In this document: in pieces, positions 35,900 through 42,617 of the stretch
Layout: the number at the start of each line of letters is the position of its first letter
Position numbering within the stretch: position 1 is the stretch's first letter
NCBI GenBank assembly: GCA_913061315.1
Contig: CAJXUC010000027.1
Coordinates: 1 to 42,617, forward strand
DNA: 42,617 bases
Direction of reading: 5' to 3'
From: an uncultured Gammaproteobacteria bacterium
Lineage (GTDB): Bacteria; Pseudomonadota; Gammaproteobacteria; GCA-001735895
Position numbers and translations under genes: made by a program
Notes under the pieces: generated by a model
What the model saw: only the letters and a program-made list of their open reading frames with translations
Database searches by the model: none
Told to the model about the DNA's origin: nothing

Positions 35900-37134
35900 T
35901 TAAAAAGTCTTACCTTAAGGCCATCAACCGCATTTGGTAAATGGGTAACTACAATTTGATCGTTTTCACTTATTTTGTTACTCCGTATTAGAAGCGCTGC
36001 AGACCCATCAGGTTTGAGATATTGACCAACGGATTCAACGTTCACTGCAACTAGGCGACCTTGTTTGAGTAAATAGACTCTAGAATCCCCATAAATGGCC
36101 TGATAGGGAATTGCAACAAGTTCAGATTGTTCTGGCAATCCAAAGTTAAGGGACAGTAAGCTACCTGGACGAAAATCATGGCTAGAATCTCCAGAACGAA
36201 AAAAGGCATCGATACCCGATGCTTCAGCTTCTCCAGCAAGCCTTATTAATTGTAATTGCAAGATACCTGAGGCGGTGGAGACTAGAGCATAATGCTGCTC
36301 ACCGGCTGTAATAGCTTGTTGAATACTGTTGACATAACGAGCAGGGACATGTGCGCGAATTTCTAGGCCATTAATTGGATAAAGTGATACCAGTGTTTGA
36401 CCCGTTGAAACTCTGTCGCCAATAGACACGGGCGTTGAGCTGATAATGGCATTGAAGGGTGCAATGACTTCGCTGCGATCAATCATTAGCTGTGCGTCGT
36501 TAAGCCGAGCAACTTGACGATTCCGTTCTGTTTCGAGGTTACTTTTTTTAATATTGAAGCTCTTGACTTCAAGCTCTCGTGATATAACTGAGAGTTGCTG
36601 TCGGCCCAGTGCGCTACGAGCATCGTTTACTGCCGAATCTGTCCCTAAGTTTTGCTGCTTCAATTTAAGCATACGTTGTACATTAGCATTGGCCAGGTTG
36701 AGTAGTTCGCGTTCAGTTTTTAATGCTGCCCGATTTGAGCGGTGTCGAATTTTCAGCTCGATGATTTGGTTTCTAATGCTGGTTAAATCTGATCGGGCCT
36801 GTACCATAACTGAAGTGAAGTCACGCTGGTCCATACTCACCAAAATGTCCCCTTGTTTGACTTGTGTTCCATCTTGAACCAATACTTGACTGATGACCCC
36901 ACTACCTGGTGCAGCAGCATTCAATAGTTCGGGTGACTCAACGCGACCATAAAGAGTGAGTTCAGGTGAAATATTCTGCTTTACTGCAAGCATGACATCG
37001 ACCTGCCAAACTTTCTCTTTGACTTCAGGTTTTTCTCGATCAGGTTTGCTGCCTTTTAAAAGCCAAAATGAACCGAATGCAACTGCAATAACTAAAAGTG
37101 GTAGAACAAACTTTAAAATTGAACGAGAACGCAT
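35896..37134 (-). CDS. RND periplasmic adaptor (membrane fusion protein)
   Basis: The 412-residue HlyD/AcrA-type adaptor has an N-terminal membrane anchor (about 8-25, LPLLVIAVAFGSFWLL) and no lipobox. The lipoyl/biotinyl half-motifs are GVISQVLVQDGTQVKQGDILVSMDQ and SEVIAPFNAIISSTPVSIGDRVSTGQTLVSL. A coiled-coil hairpin lies between them (about 115-210), and a beta-barrel domain follows. It links the RND permease to an outer-membrane channel. It is the first gene of the operon, and its promoter must lie in the divergent region at 37135-37455. Confidence 0.94.
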   Translation of the reverse strand: MRSRSILKFVLPLLVIAVAFGSFWLLKGSKPDREKPEVKEKVWQVDVMLAVKQNISPELTLYGRVESPELLNAAAPGSGVISQVLVQDGTQVKQGDILVSMDQRDFTSVMVQARSDLTSIRNQIIELKIRHRSNRAALKTERELLNLANANVQRMLKLKQQNLGTDSAVNDARSALGRQQLSVISRELEVKSFNIKKSNLETERNRQVARLNDAQLMIDRSEVIAPFNAIISSTPVSIGDRVSTGQTLVSLYPINGLEIRAHVPARYVNSIQQAITAGEQHYALVSTASGILQLQLIRLAGEAEASGIDAFFRSGDSSHDFRPGSLLSLNFGLPEQSELVAIPYQAIYGDSRVYLLKQGRLVAVNVESVGQYLKPDGSAALLIRSNKISENDQIVVTHLPNAVDGLKVRLFK

Positions 37135-37455
37135 AGTTAAAGATATTTAGGTAAAGTGAGTTTCTTGATGTTTAATAATCAAGTCTTTTTAGTTATGTGC
37201 TTAGTCAATTTGACTTCATTTTAGTTTCGAACGCAATACATCAAAATTCAATTAATTCTCTTATTTTAAAGGTTGCAGGTCATAAGTTGAGTTATAAAAT
37301 CCTTTATTCCTGCTATATAACTCAAAATATTGATCAATTCGATACAATATAAACTGAGTTGTATCCTTATTTTAGGTCAGTGGCTGAGAACTTTTTTCGT
37401 ATGATGATTGTCGTATCCTTGATAAAACACATTGGGAAGACAAATAGGAGTTTCA
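37135..37455. promoter_or_regulatory. divergent regulatory region between efflux adaptor and TPR gene
   Basis: This 321-base, AT-rich region holds both promoters of the divergent genes; no ORF of note. It contains a perfect 10-bp inverted repeat (TTGAGTTATA 37287-37296 / TATAACTCAA 37316-37325, spacer 19) and a 7-bp one (GATACAA 37341-37347 / TTGTATC 37359-37365, spacer 11). A half-site TGAGTTRTA occurs three times (37288-37296; inverted 37316-37324; 37355-37363). These look like operator sites for a regulator not encoded next to it. Confidence 0.55.
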
Positions 37456-38058
37456 ATGAATCAATTCAACTTTTTTAATACTATGCGCTATGGGTCCGTG
37501 CTAATTGTGAGCTTGCTGGCTTTTAATCAGAGCGTTCAGGCCGGCTTTAGCAGTCAATTGCCCAATGCAGTCAAGCCAATTATACAGAGTGATCAAGGCG
37601 ATATCTTACGCGCTAAAAGGCTTGACGTTATGTTTGCGAGCTTAAAGGTTGCAGAGAACGATCAGAATGCTCGTAAAATTGAGCAGACTATTTGGCAGCT
37701 ATGGATGAGCTCAGATAATCGTACTGTCAATCAAATGATGCAAGTGATCATGGCAACACGCGAATCAGGTGATTATGAAGAAGCGATTAACTTGCTTGAT
37801 GATTTAATTTCTCAATATCCTAATTACAGTGAAGGTTGGAATCAGCGAGCAACAATTTATTATCTTATGGGTGATTTTGAGGCTTCAGTACTCGATGTCG
37901 CACAAACATTGAAACTTGAACCACGTCATTTTGGTGCTTTATCTGGGCTAGCCGTTATGTTGTGGAAGCAAGGTAATTATGACTTAGCAAAGAAAAGCCT
38001 CAATGAGGCAGTGCGTATCAATCCTTTTTTAGCAGGGCGAAGCATGTTTGACGAATAG
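37456..38058 (+). CDS. exported TPR-repeat protein
   Basis: The 200-residue protein has a signal peptide (...SLLAFNQSVQA, cleavage near residue 29). A helical body has about two TPR units in the C-terminal half: SGDYEEAINLLDDLISQYPNYSEGWNQRATIYYLMGDFEASVLDVAQTLKLEPRHFGALSGLAVMLWKQGNYDLAKKSLNEAVRINP. It is probably a periplasmic scaffold; function unknown. ATG 37456 is chosen because TAGGAG lies just upstream; an in-frame TTG at 37432 lacks such a site. It is divergent from the RND genes and may be co-controlled with them. Confidence 0.8.
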   Translation: MNQFNFFNTMRYGSVLIVSLLAFNQSVQAGFSSQLPNAVKPIIQSDQGDILRAKRLDVMFASLKVAENDQNARKIEQTIWQLWMSSDNRTVNQMMQVIMATRESGDYEEAINLLDDLISQYPNYSEGWNQRATIYYLMGDFEASVLDVAQTLKLEPRHFGALSGLAVMLWKQGNYDLAKKSLNEAVRINPFLAGRSMFDE

Positions 38059-38100
38059 GGGTAAGTTAACTTATTTACTAGTAGAGTACTGTATCTTCAG

Positions 38101-38586
38101 TTAACTCATAGCCTCAAACCGACTTAATGCGATATTCTTAACCGTTGTTCTTGGGTCAAAAATTAAACCATTCATCGCCACATAAACTCCTGTCGGTAAT
38201 AATTGTACTGCAGTTGCTGCGACGCCCATGTTGTAACCAGAATCACTAGATCGCATACGAGCTGGTTGCATGGCACCTGTTATGACAATGGTTTTGCCTT
38301 CAATATCCAATAGCTCCATTGCGGTTTTGACCATAGTATCGGTACCGTGTGTAATAATAATTTTGTCATGAGAATCCTGAACTACCTTTTGTCTAATCAT
38401 CGCCCGATCTTCGTCGTTAATGTCTAGGCTGTCCTTCTTCAGAATGGATTCAATCTCATAGTCGAAAGTAACATTGGCCTCTTCGAGAATGTTACTAGAC
38501 ATAGGTTCTCCAATATGAAAATCATTATTAGCATCATAGTAAATCTTATCGATTGTGCCACCAGTGGCGAGAATTTTTATTTTCAT
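38101..38586 (-). CDS. single-domain asparaginase-like protein
   Basis: The 161 residues correspond to only the N-terminal catalytic domain of bacterial L-asparaginases (full enzymes are about 330). Both catalytic threonine regions are present: ATGGTIDK with T11 and THGTDT with T82-D83. ITGAMQPARMRSSDSGYNMG is also conserved. It ends after FDPRTTVKNIALSRFEAMS with no C-terminal domain. Short proteins of this type occur in other bacteria as complete genes, so truncation is not assumed. It is the last gene of the minus cluster with rimK, after 46 bases. Substrate is uncertain. Confidence 0.83.
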   Translation of the reverse strand: MKIKILATGGTIDKIYYDANNDFHIGEPMSSNILEEANVTFDYEIESILKKDSLDINDEDRAMIRQKVVQDSHDKIIITHGTDTMVKTAMELLDIEGKTIVITGAMQPARMRSSDSGYNMGVAATAVQLLPTGVYVAMNGLIFDPRTTVKNIALSRFEAMS

Positions 38587-38632
38587 ATTTTAATGTTCCT
38601 AATGCGCTTATTGATACTGCCAACAATAATTA

Positions 38633-39685
38633 TTACATTAAAGGGGGTTCGTCACTTTCAACGCTATCACTGAGTGGGTCCAACTCATATTGATAGGCCT
38701 CTATACTGTCAGATACTGCGCCAGCTTTTGTGTAATTAGCAATATGAAATATTGCTTCACCCTCAAATACCAGCGGCAGATTAGTTCTACCAATTACGAT
38801 GCCCGATATAGGGCTAACGATCGCTTCGCTGTTTTCACCCATTGGATCGTTGATATAGGCTAAAATTTCGTCCGATTCCACCTTGGATCCAATAGCCACT
38901 ATGGATCTTAAAATGCCACTTTGACTGGCGCGAAGCCATTGGCTTGAAGTGGCAATTAATGTGTTGGTATCTTGATGCCGGAAACTTTTTTTGCGCATAC
39001 CTAGATAAGACATAACACCCATTATACCTTTTACACCCGCTCGAATCGCCACTTCATTAAATCGTAAAGCCTCCCCAGCTTCATAAAGTAATACTGGAAT
39101 CTCATGATCACGGGCCGCCATTCGAAACGAACCATCGATCAATTCAGAGTTGAGGATGACCGGCACACCAAAAGCTCTGGCCATTTCTTCTGTCTCTGGC
39201 TCTCCTATTATTTTAGCCCGAATTTGAGGTAGATTCTCTCGATTAACGGCCCCTGTGTGTAGGTCAATTACTTGAGTGCAATGTGGGATAATTTCAGTCA
39301 TTAAGATATTTGCAAGACGTGAAGCCATTGATCCAGTTTCCGAGCCGGGGAAAGAACGGTTCAAATCTCTGCGGTCAGGCAAATAGCGAGATTTAGAAAC
39401 AAAGCCAAATACATTGACAACGGGTATTGCGATTAATGTACCTTCAATTCTATTTAATAGTTTATGTGCCAGAATGCGTCGAACAATCTCGACACCATTG
39501 ATTTCATCACCATGAATGGCGGCACAAACTAACAAACAAGGCCCTGATTTTCTGCCATGTACGACATGCACGGGCATACAGGCACTACTATGGGTATAAA
39601 AGCTGGGTAATGGGATATTGATTGTCTGCCGTAAACCGGGTTGAACCGTTACACCAGCAATGGTTATTGGATTGCGCTTGGACAA
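38633..39685 (-). CDS. succinylglutamate desuccinylase/aspartoacylase-family hydrolase
   Basis: Zinc carboxypeptidase-like hydrolase (AstE/AspA family) of 350 residues. Zinc ligands are H58 and E61 in AAIHGDEINGVE and H143 in VIDLHTGAV; the likely catalytic Glu is in LLYEAGEALRF (near 202-205). RDLNRSFPGSE binds the substrate carboxylate in this family. The C-terminal part (about 255-330) is a beta-rich extension (IVSPISGIVIGRTNLPLVFEGEAIFHI). It lies ten bases after rimK, so it likely acts on a N-acyl or N-glutamyl amino acid linked to RimK products (inference). Confidence 0.88.
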   Translation of the reverse strand: MSKRNPITIAGVTVQPGLRQTINIPLPSFYTHSSACMPVHVVHGRKSGPCLLVCAAIHGDEINGVEIVRRILAHKLLNRIEGTLIAIPVVNVFGFVSKSRYLPDRRDLNRSFPGSETGSMASRLANILMTEIIPHCTQVIDLHTGAVNRENLPQIRAKIIGEPETEEMARAFGVPVILNSELIDGSFRMAARDHEIPVLLYEAGEALRFNEVAIRAGVKGIMGVMSYLGMRKKSFRHQDTNTLIATSSQWLRASQSGILRSIVAIGSKVESDEILAYINDPMGENSEAIVSPISGIVIGRTNLPLVFEGEAIFHIANYTKAGAVSDSIEAYQYELDPLSDSVESDEPPLM

Positions 39686-39695
39686 TAGAATGGGG

Positions 39696-40601
39696 TTAAC
39701 CTTTGCCGCGTGTTTTCGTTTTTCCTGGCGTAAGGCTACGTTCCATGTAACTGATAATCATACCTGCAACATCTTTACCGGTGGCGCCTTCAATGCCTTC
39801 TAAGCCCGGACTCGAGTTGACTTCCATAACGACAGGGCCATGATTGGACCTTAATAAATCAACGCCTGCAACGTTAAGTCCCATAATCTTGGCGGCTCTG
39901 ACTGCGGTTGAACGTTCTTCTGGTGTGATCTTAATTAGGCTGGATGTACCGCCACGATGAAGGTTTGAGCGAAACTCACCGATAGGGGCCTGTCTCTTCA
40001 TTGCAGCAACGACTTTGCCATCAATGACAAAACAACGAATATCAGAACCACCGGCTTCTTTGATAAACTCTTGCACTAATATATCGGCTTTAACACCCAT
40101 AAAACCTTCGATGACACTTTCAGCCGCCTTCTGTGTTTCGGCTAAAACAACACCAATGCCCTGAGTGCCTTGTAATAGTTTGACCACAAGGGGGGCTCCA
40201 CCGACCATTTTTATAACATCTTTAATGTCATCTGGCTTATTTGCATAACCTGTGAGTGGCATACCGATGCCTTTTCTAGATAGCAATTGCAATGATCGTA
40301 ATTTGTCACGAGATCGAACGATGGCAACAGATTCGTTTAATGGTGAAACATCCATCATTTCAAACTGGCGAAGTACTGCAGAACCGTAACTGGTAACGGA
40401 AGCACCGATACGGGGGATTACCGAATCAAAACCTTCGAGTGTTTCGCCCTTATAGTGGATTGAGGGCTTGTGAGAGACAATGTTCATATAGGCTCTTAAA
40501 ACATCAATAACAACGATTTCATGACCGCGTTCTTCTGCCGCTTCAATAATTCTTCTAGAAGAATAGAGCTTTTTGTTACGGGTTAATAAGGCAATTTTCA
40601 T
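39696..40601 (-). CDS. rimK: RimK-type ATP-grasp ligase
   Basis: The 301 residues match E. coli RimK (300), which adds glutamates to the C-terminus of ribosomal protein S6 and can make poly-glutamate. Seen: [109 protein letters not shown] and [23 protein letters not shown]. The last is the metal-binding ATP-grasp end. A RimB-like protease gene is 15 bases upstream and an aspartoacylase-like gene downstream. Confidence 0.94.
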   Translation of the reverse strand: MKIALLTRNKKLYSSRRIIEAAEERGHEIVVIDVLRAYMNIVSHKPSIHYKGETLEGFDSVIPRIGASVTSYGSAVLRQFEMMDVSPLNESVAIVRSRDKLRSLQLLSRKGIGMPLTGYANKPDDIKDVIKMVGGAPLVVKLLQGTQGIGVVLAETQKAAESVIEGFMGVKADILVQEFIKEAGGSDIRCFVIDGKVVAAMKRQAPIGEFRSNLHRGGTSSLIKITPEERSTAVRAAKIMGLNVAGVDLLRSNHGPVVMEVNSSPGLEGIEGATGKDVAGMIISYMERSLTPGKTKTRGKG

Positions 40602-40616
40602 ATGCGCGTTCCCTGC

Positions 40617-41081
40617 TTATAAATTATAAAGTATTTGAGGATTTAACTTGCCGTTTAGATAAGAGGCGCTGGGTTCTACCAGAGTACTATATTCCATCGC
40701 GCGACGGCCCAGTAACATTCGAAATCGCATGGTATCTCTATTAGTTAAGCTTAGTTCAATTGGCCAGCTTTTGTCACCTATTGATATTAAGCTTTCGACA
40801 ACATAGCGCATTTCTTTATGGCCACCTGAGTCAGCGACTTTGCGCTGGTCAAGGATAGTGGCATGACATTCAACCTGAAATTCAGCGTTGGCCTGAATTG
40901 GGTGGATCAAAAATTTAACCATATCAACACTTTCCTTTTTGTAAGGCTCAACATAAAACGCATGCAATGCAGAGGTCTTTGCACCGGTATCAATTTTGGC
41001 TTTAATCGCAGGTAAATTGAGTTGAGGTAATGAAATCCATTCACGCCATCCTAGTATTATTTTGCTGGAATCATTTTGCAT
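40617..41081 (-). CDS. RimB-like retropepsin-fold protease (ATP-dependent zinc protease family)
   Basis: The 154 residues have the motif KIDTGAKTSALHA (D31-T-G33), the aspartic-protease-like core of the PF05618 family. That family is annotated as putative ATP-dependent zinc protease and in Pseudomonas as RimB, which trims the glutamate tail added by RimK. LLGRRAMEY is also typical. It is the first gene of the minus-strand cluster, 15 bases ahead of rimK, which supports a shared pathway. Its promoter must lie in the 127-base gap before the divergent gene at 41209. Confidence 0.87.
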   Translation of the reverse strand: MQNDSSKIILGWREWISLPQLNLPAIKAKIDTGAKTSALHAFYVEPYKKESVDMVKFLIHPIQANAEFQVECHATILDQRKVADSGGHKEMRYVVESLISIGDKSWPIELSLTNRDTMRFRMLLGRRAMEYSTLVEPSASYLNGKLNPQILYNL

Positions 41082-41208
41082 TGGCTTAAAGACAGGTTGA
41101 AAAGGTTGTTCAGAGTGTATTCGATAATTAATGATGTTTCATCCGATCATCGCAAGCTAAATATCTTGTGTTAAAATAGTCGAAATTAACATTTTAGCAG
41201 CAACGATA

Positions 41209-42012
41209 ATGAAAACGATTAGCCTATTAGGCAGCGGATGGTTAGGTTTGGCGTTAAACCGTCACTACCAAAAACAATCAGTCCAAGTAAAAACCTCTAC
41301 ACGCACCCAAAAAAAAATAAATCAGCTAAAAGAAGCTGGAACAATACCTTATTTGGTTGATATAGAGGATCAATCTGCCGATATTCAGGAATTTTTGGAT
41401 TGTGACGTTTTAATAGTGAACATTACCTCAAAAAATATTTCAAGCTATGTGGAGTTGATTTTTAATATGGAGGCATCAAAGGTCCGTCATGTATTATTTG
41501 TGAGTTCAAGTTCTGTTTATAAGAACATTAATGATGTAGTTAAGGAGTCTGATGGTGTTGAAAACATCAATAGTCCTCTTTATCAAATCGAAAAATTATT
41601 TATGGATAACCCTCACTTTCAAACAACCGTAGTGCGCATGGCGGGATTAATTGGACCAGCACGGCATCCAGGCCGTTTTTTTAGAAAAGGTAAAGGAGTC
41701 GAACAACCAAAAAGTCCAGTGAACCTGATTCACCAAACAGACTGTGTCAACATTATTAGCCAAATAATAGAACAAAAAGTATGGGGTGAAACATTCAATG
41801 CTTGCGCTAGTACCCACCCAACAAAGCAAGATTTCTATGGGCAAGCAAAACAATGCTTAGGTGAACCAGTAGCGAATTTTATAGAGACTAATAAATCTGA
41901 GTTTAAGATTGTTTGTAATCAAAAAGTGAGGCAATTTTTAAATTACGAATTTATTTATGATGACTTAATGAGCCTTGTTACTTCAAGTGAGCAATCAGCC
42001 TTTGAAGCATGA
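41209..42012 (+). CDS. NAD-dependent epimerase/dehydratase-like protein, YeeZ type
   Basis: The 267-residue Rossmann protein begins SLLGSGWLGLALNRHYQKQ, a GxGxxG-type NAD(P) site with the SGWLG form seen in YeeZ. FVSSSSVYKN and RMAGLIGPARHPGRFF, then PVNLIHQTDCVNII, follow the extended SDR order. The Tyr of the usual YxxxK is in SPLYQIEKLF. Substrate unknown. ATG 41209 follows a gap with a weak TTAAAAT -10-like site near 41169-41175. Its 3' end overlaps the next gene. Confidence 0.87.
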   Translation: MKTISLLGSGWLGLALNRHYQKQSVQVKTSTRTQKKINQLKEAGTIPYLVDIEDQSADIQEFLDCDVLIVNITSKNISSYVELIFNMEASKVRHVLFVSSSSVYKNINDVVKESDGVENINSPLYQIEKLFMDNPHFQTTVVRMAGLIGPARHPGRFFRKGKGVEQPKSPVNLIHQTDCVNIISQIIEQKVWGETFNACASTHPTKQDFYGQAKQCLGEPVANFIETNKSEFKIVCNQKVRQFLNYEFIYDDLMSLVTSSEQSAFEA

Positions 42013-42475
42013 CCTGGATTCTTGTCCGTGTTGTAGTTCGATGCTTTATAAAAGTTGCTGTCAGCCGTTTCATAGGGGTTCATTAACAGCAAGTAATGCA
42101 GAGCAGTTGATGCGATCAAGGTACAGTGCATTTTGTTTGGGTGACATTGACTACTTGCAAGTGACTTTACATCCAAATCGTAGAAGGAAGGATGATAAAG
42201 TTGAATTGGAGAATACAGTTCAACGAACCAATTGGTTAGGTTTGAAAATAATAGCGCATCAACCCGGTCTCGAAGAAGCCACGGTCGAGTTTGTTGCATT
42301 TTTTAACGGTCAACCGTTCGAGCAATTACATGAGTTTTCACGGTTCAAAAAAGTTGCAGGCCAATGGCTTTATACTGATGGTGACGTACTTCCAGCAATA
42401 AAGCTCAGTCGAAACGACAGTTGTTTTTGTAATAGCAAAAAAAAATTCAAAAAATGTCATGGAAAGGACCTGTAG
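41975..42475 (+). CDS. YchJ-like SEC-C motif protein (UPF0225)
   Basis: About 166 residues from TTG 41975; GTG 41987 is an alternative and neither start is clear. The N-terminal SEC-C motif is SCPCCSSMLYKSCCQPFHRG and the C-terminal one is NDSCFCNSKKKFKKCHGKDL; both are zinc-binding. Between them is an NTF2-like domain with AEQLMRSRYSAFCLGDIDYL, then ATVEFVAFF, and FKKVAGQWLYTDGDV. This is the full layout of YchJ. Function is not established. The start lies inside the epimerase gene (38 bases), so translation is probably coupled. Confidence 0.9.
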   Translation: MLLQVSNQPLKHDLDSCPCCSSMLYKSCCQPFHRGSLTASNAEQLMRSRYSAFCLGDIDYLQVTLHPNRRRKDDKVELENTVQRTNWLGLKIIAHQPGLEEATVEFVAFFNGQPFEQLHEFSRFKKVAGQWLYTDGDVLPAIKLSRNDSCFCNSKKKFKKCHGKDL

Positions 42476-42563
42476 TTTACTCAAAAAGTTTAATCCGTTA
42501 GAAAGTTTTAAAAGACTAATAAAGACGATTGAAAAGAAGATTTAAATAAAATCAAAATAGGCG

Positions 42564-42600
42564 TTGACGGGATGGAAAAAGCGCTTATAATGCGCGCCTC
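42564..42600 (+). promoter_or_regulatory. strong stable-RNA-type promoter at contig end
   Basis: TTGACG (42564-42569), spacer 16, TATAAT (42586-42591), then a GC-rich discriminator GCGCGCC. This near-consensus form with a GC discriminator is typical of rRNA/tRNA promoters under stringent control. An AT-rich stretch (42530-42560) upstream may act as an UP element. The window ends 26 bases past the -10 element, so the product is not visible. Confidence 0.75.
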
Positions 42601-42617
42601 GCTGAAGAGAACAAGTC

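Noticed and set aside
1..42617. CRISPR arrays, insertion sequences, prophage genes, tRNA genes
   Set aside because: I saw no regularly spaced repeats, transposase or integrase motifs, or cloverleaf-like sequences in the gaps. A tool search could still find weak cases.

Overview
The window reads as one end of a chromosomal contig from a gammaproteobacterium of moderate GC (low forties percent by eye). The gene order phoH-ybeY-corC-lnt-leuS-lptE ... holA-proA-nadD-rsfS-rlmH and maf-rng-yhdP-tldD is a typical gammaproteobacterial housekeeping layout. No genus can be named from the sequence alone. Bases 1-48 are not biological: they match an Illumina Nextera i7 adapter, so the first gene is cut by the contig edge. 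The last bases hold a strong stable-RNA-type promoter, which suggests the contig stops at an rRNA operon.

Layout. 49-2791: tail of a surface-polysaccharide locus (truncated sugar-phosphate transferase, membrane NDP-sugar 4,6-dehydratase). 2868-3479: DUF2939-type protein. 3617-12825: miaB, a Wzz-like chain-length gene inserted between miaB and phoH, then phoH, ybeY, corC, lnt, leuS and lptE (tRNA modification, RNA maturation, lipoprotein acylation, LPS export). 12977-17677: a four-gene accessory block that separates lptE from holA. It encodes a membrane-anchored Sel1-like protein, an exported von Willebrand A protein resembling the periplasmic half of the type VI secretion kinase PpkA, and an ABC ATPase/permease pair resembling TagT/TagS. 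17678-18112: a long intergenic region with a probable CsrA/RsmA-titrating small RNA. 18113-21984: holA, proA, nadD, rsfS, rlmH. 22181-29984: maf, rng, yhdP, a small periplasmic protein, tldD. 30299-30580: ppiC.

30672-37134 is mainly on the minus strand: a DCC-family thiol-disulfide protein, a cysteine-rich ferrochelatase, an unknown small protein, and an RND efflux permease with its periplasmic adaptor. The adaptor is divergent from a secreted TPR protein across an intergenic region with repeated palindromic half-sites. 38101-41081 (minus) is a peptide/amide chemistry cluster: single-domain asparaginase, aspartoacylase-like hydrolase, RimK ligase and RimB-like protease. 41209-42475 (plus) holds a YeeZ-like epimerase and a YchJ-like SEC-C protein.

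The most notable points are: (1) the PpkA-like/TagST-like block with no kinase domain, phosphatase or type VI genes in view; (2) the GGA-rich hairpin RNA directly after it, with a GacA-box-like palindrome upstream; (3) phoH, whose conserved N-terminus extends upstream of every standard start codon, as far as the stop of the inserted wzz-like gene; (4) the divergent operator-like repeats in front of the RND efflux genes. All family assignments come from reading translated motifs; no database search was run.
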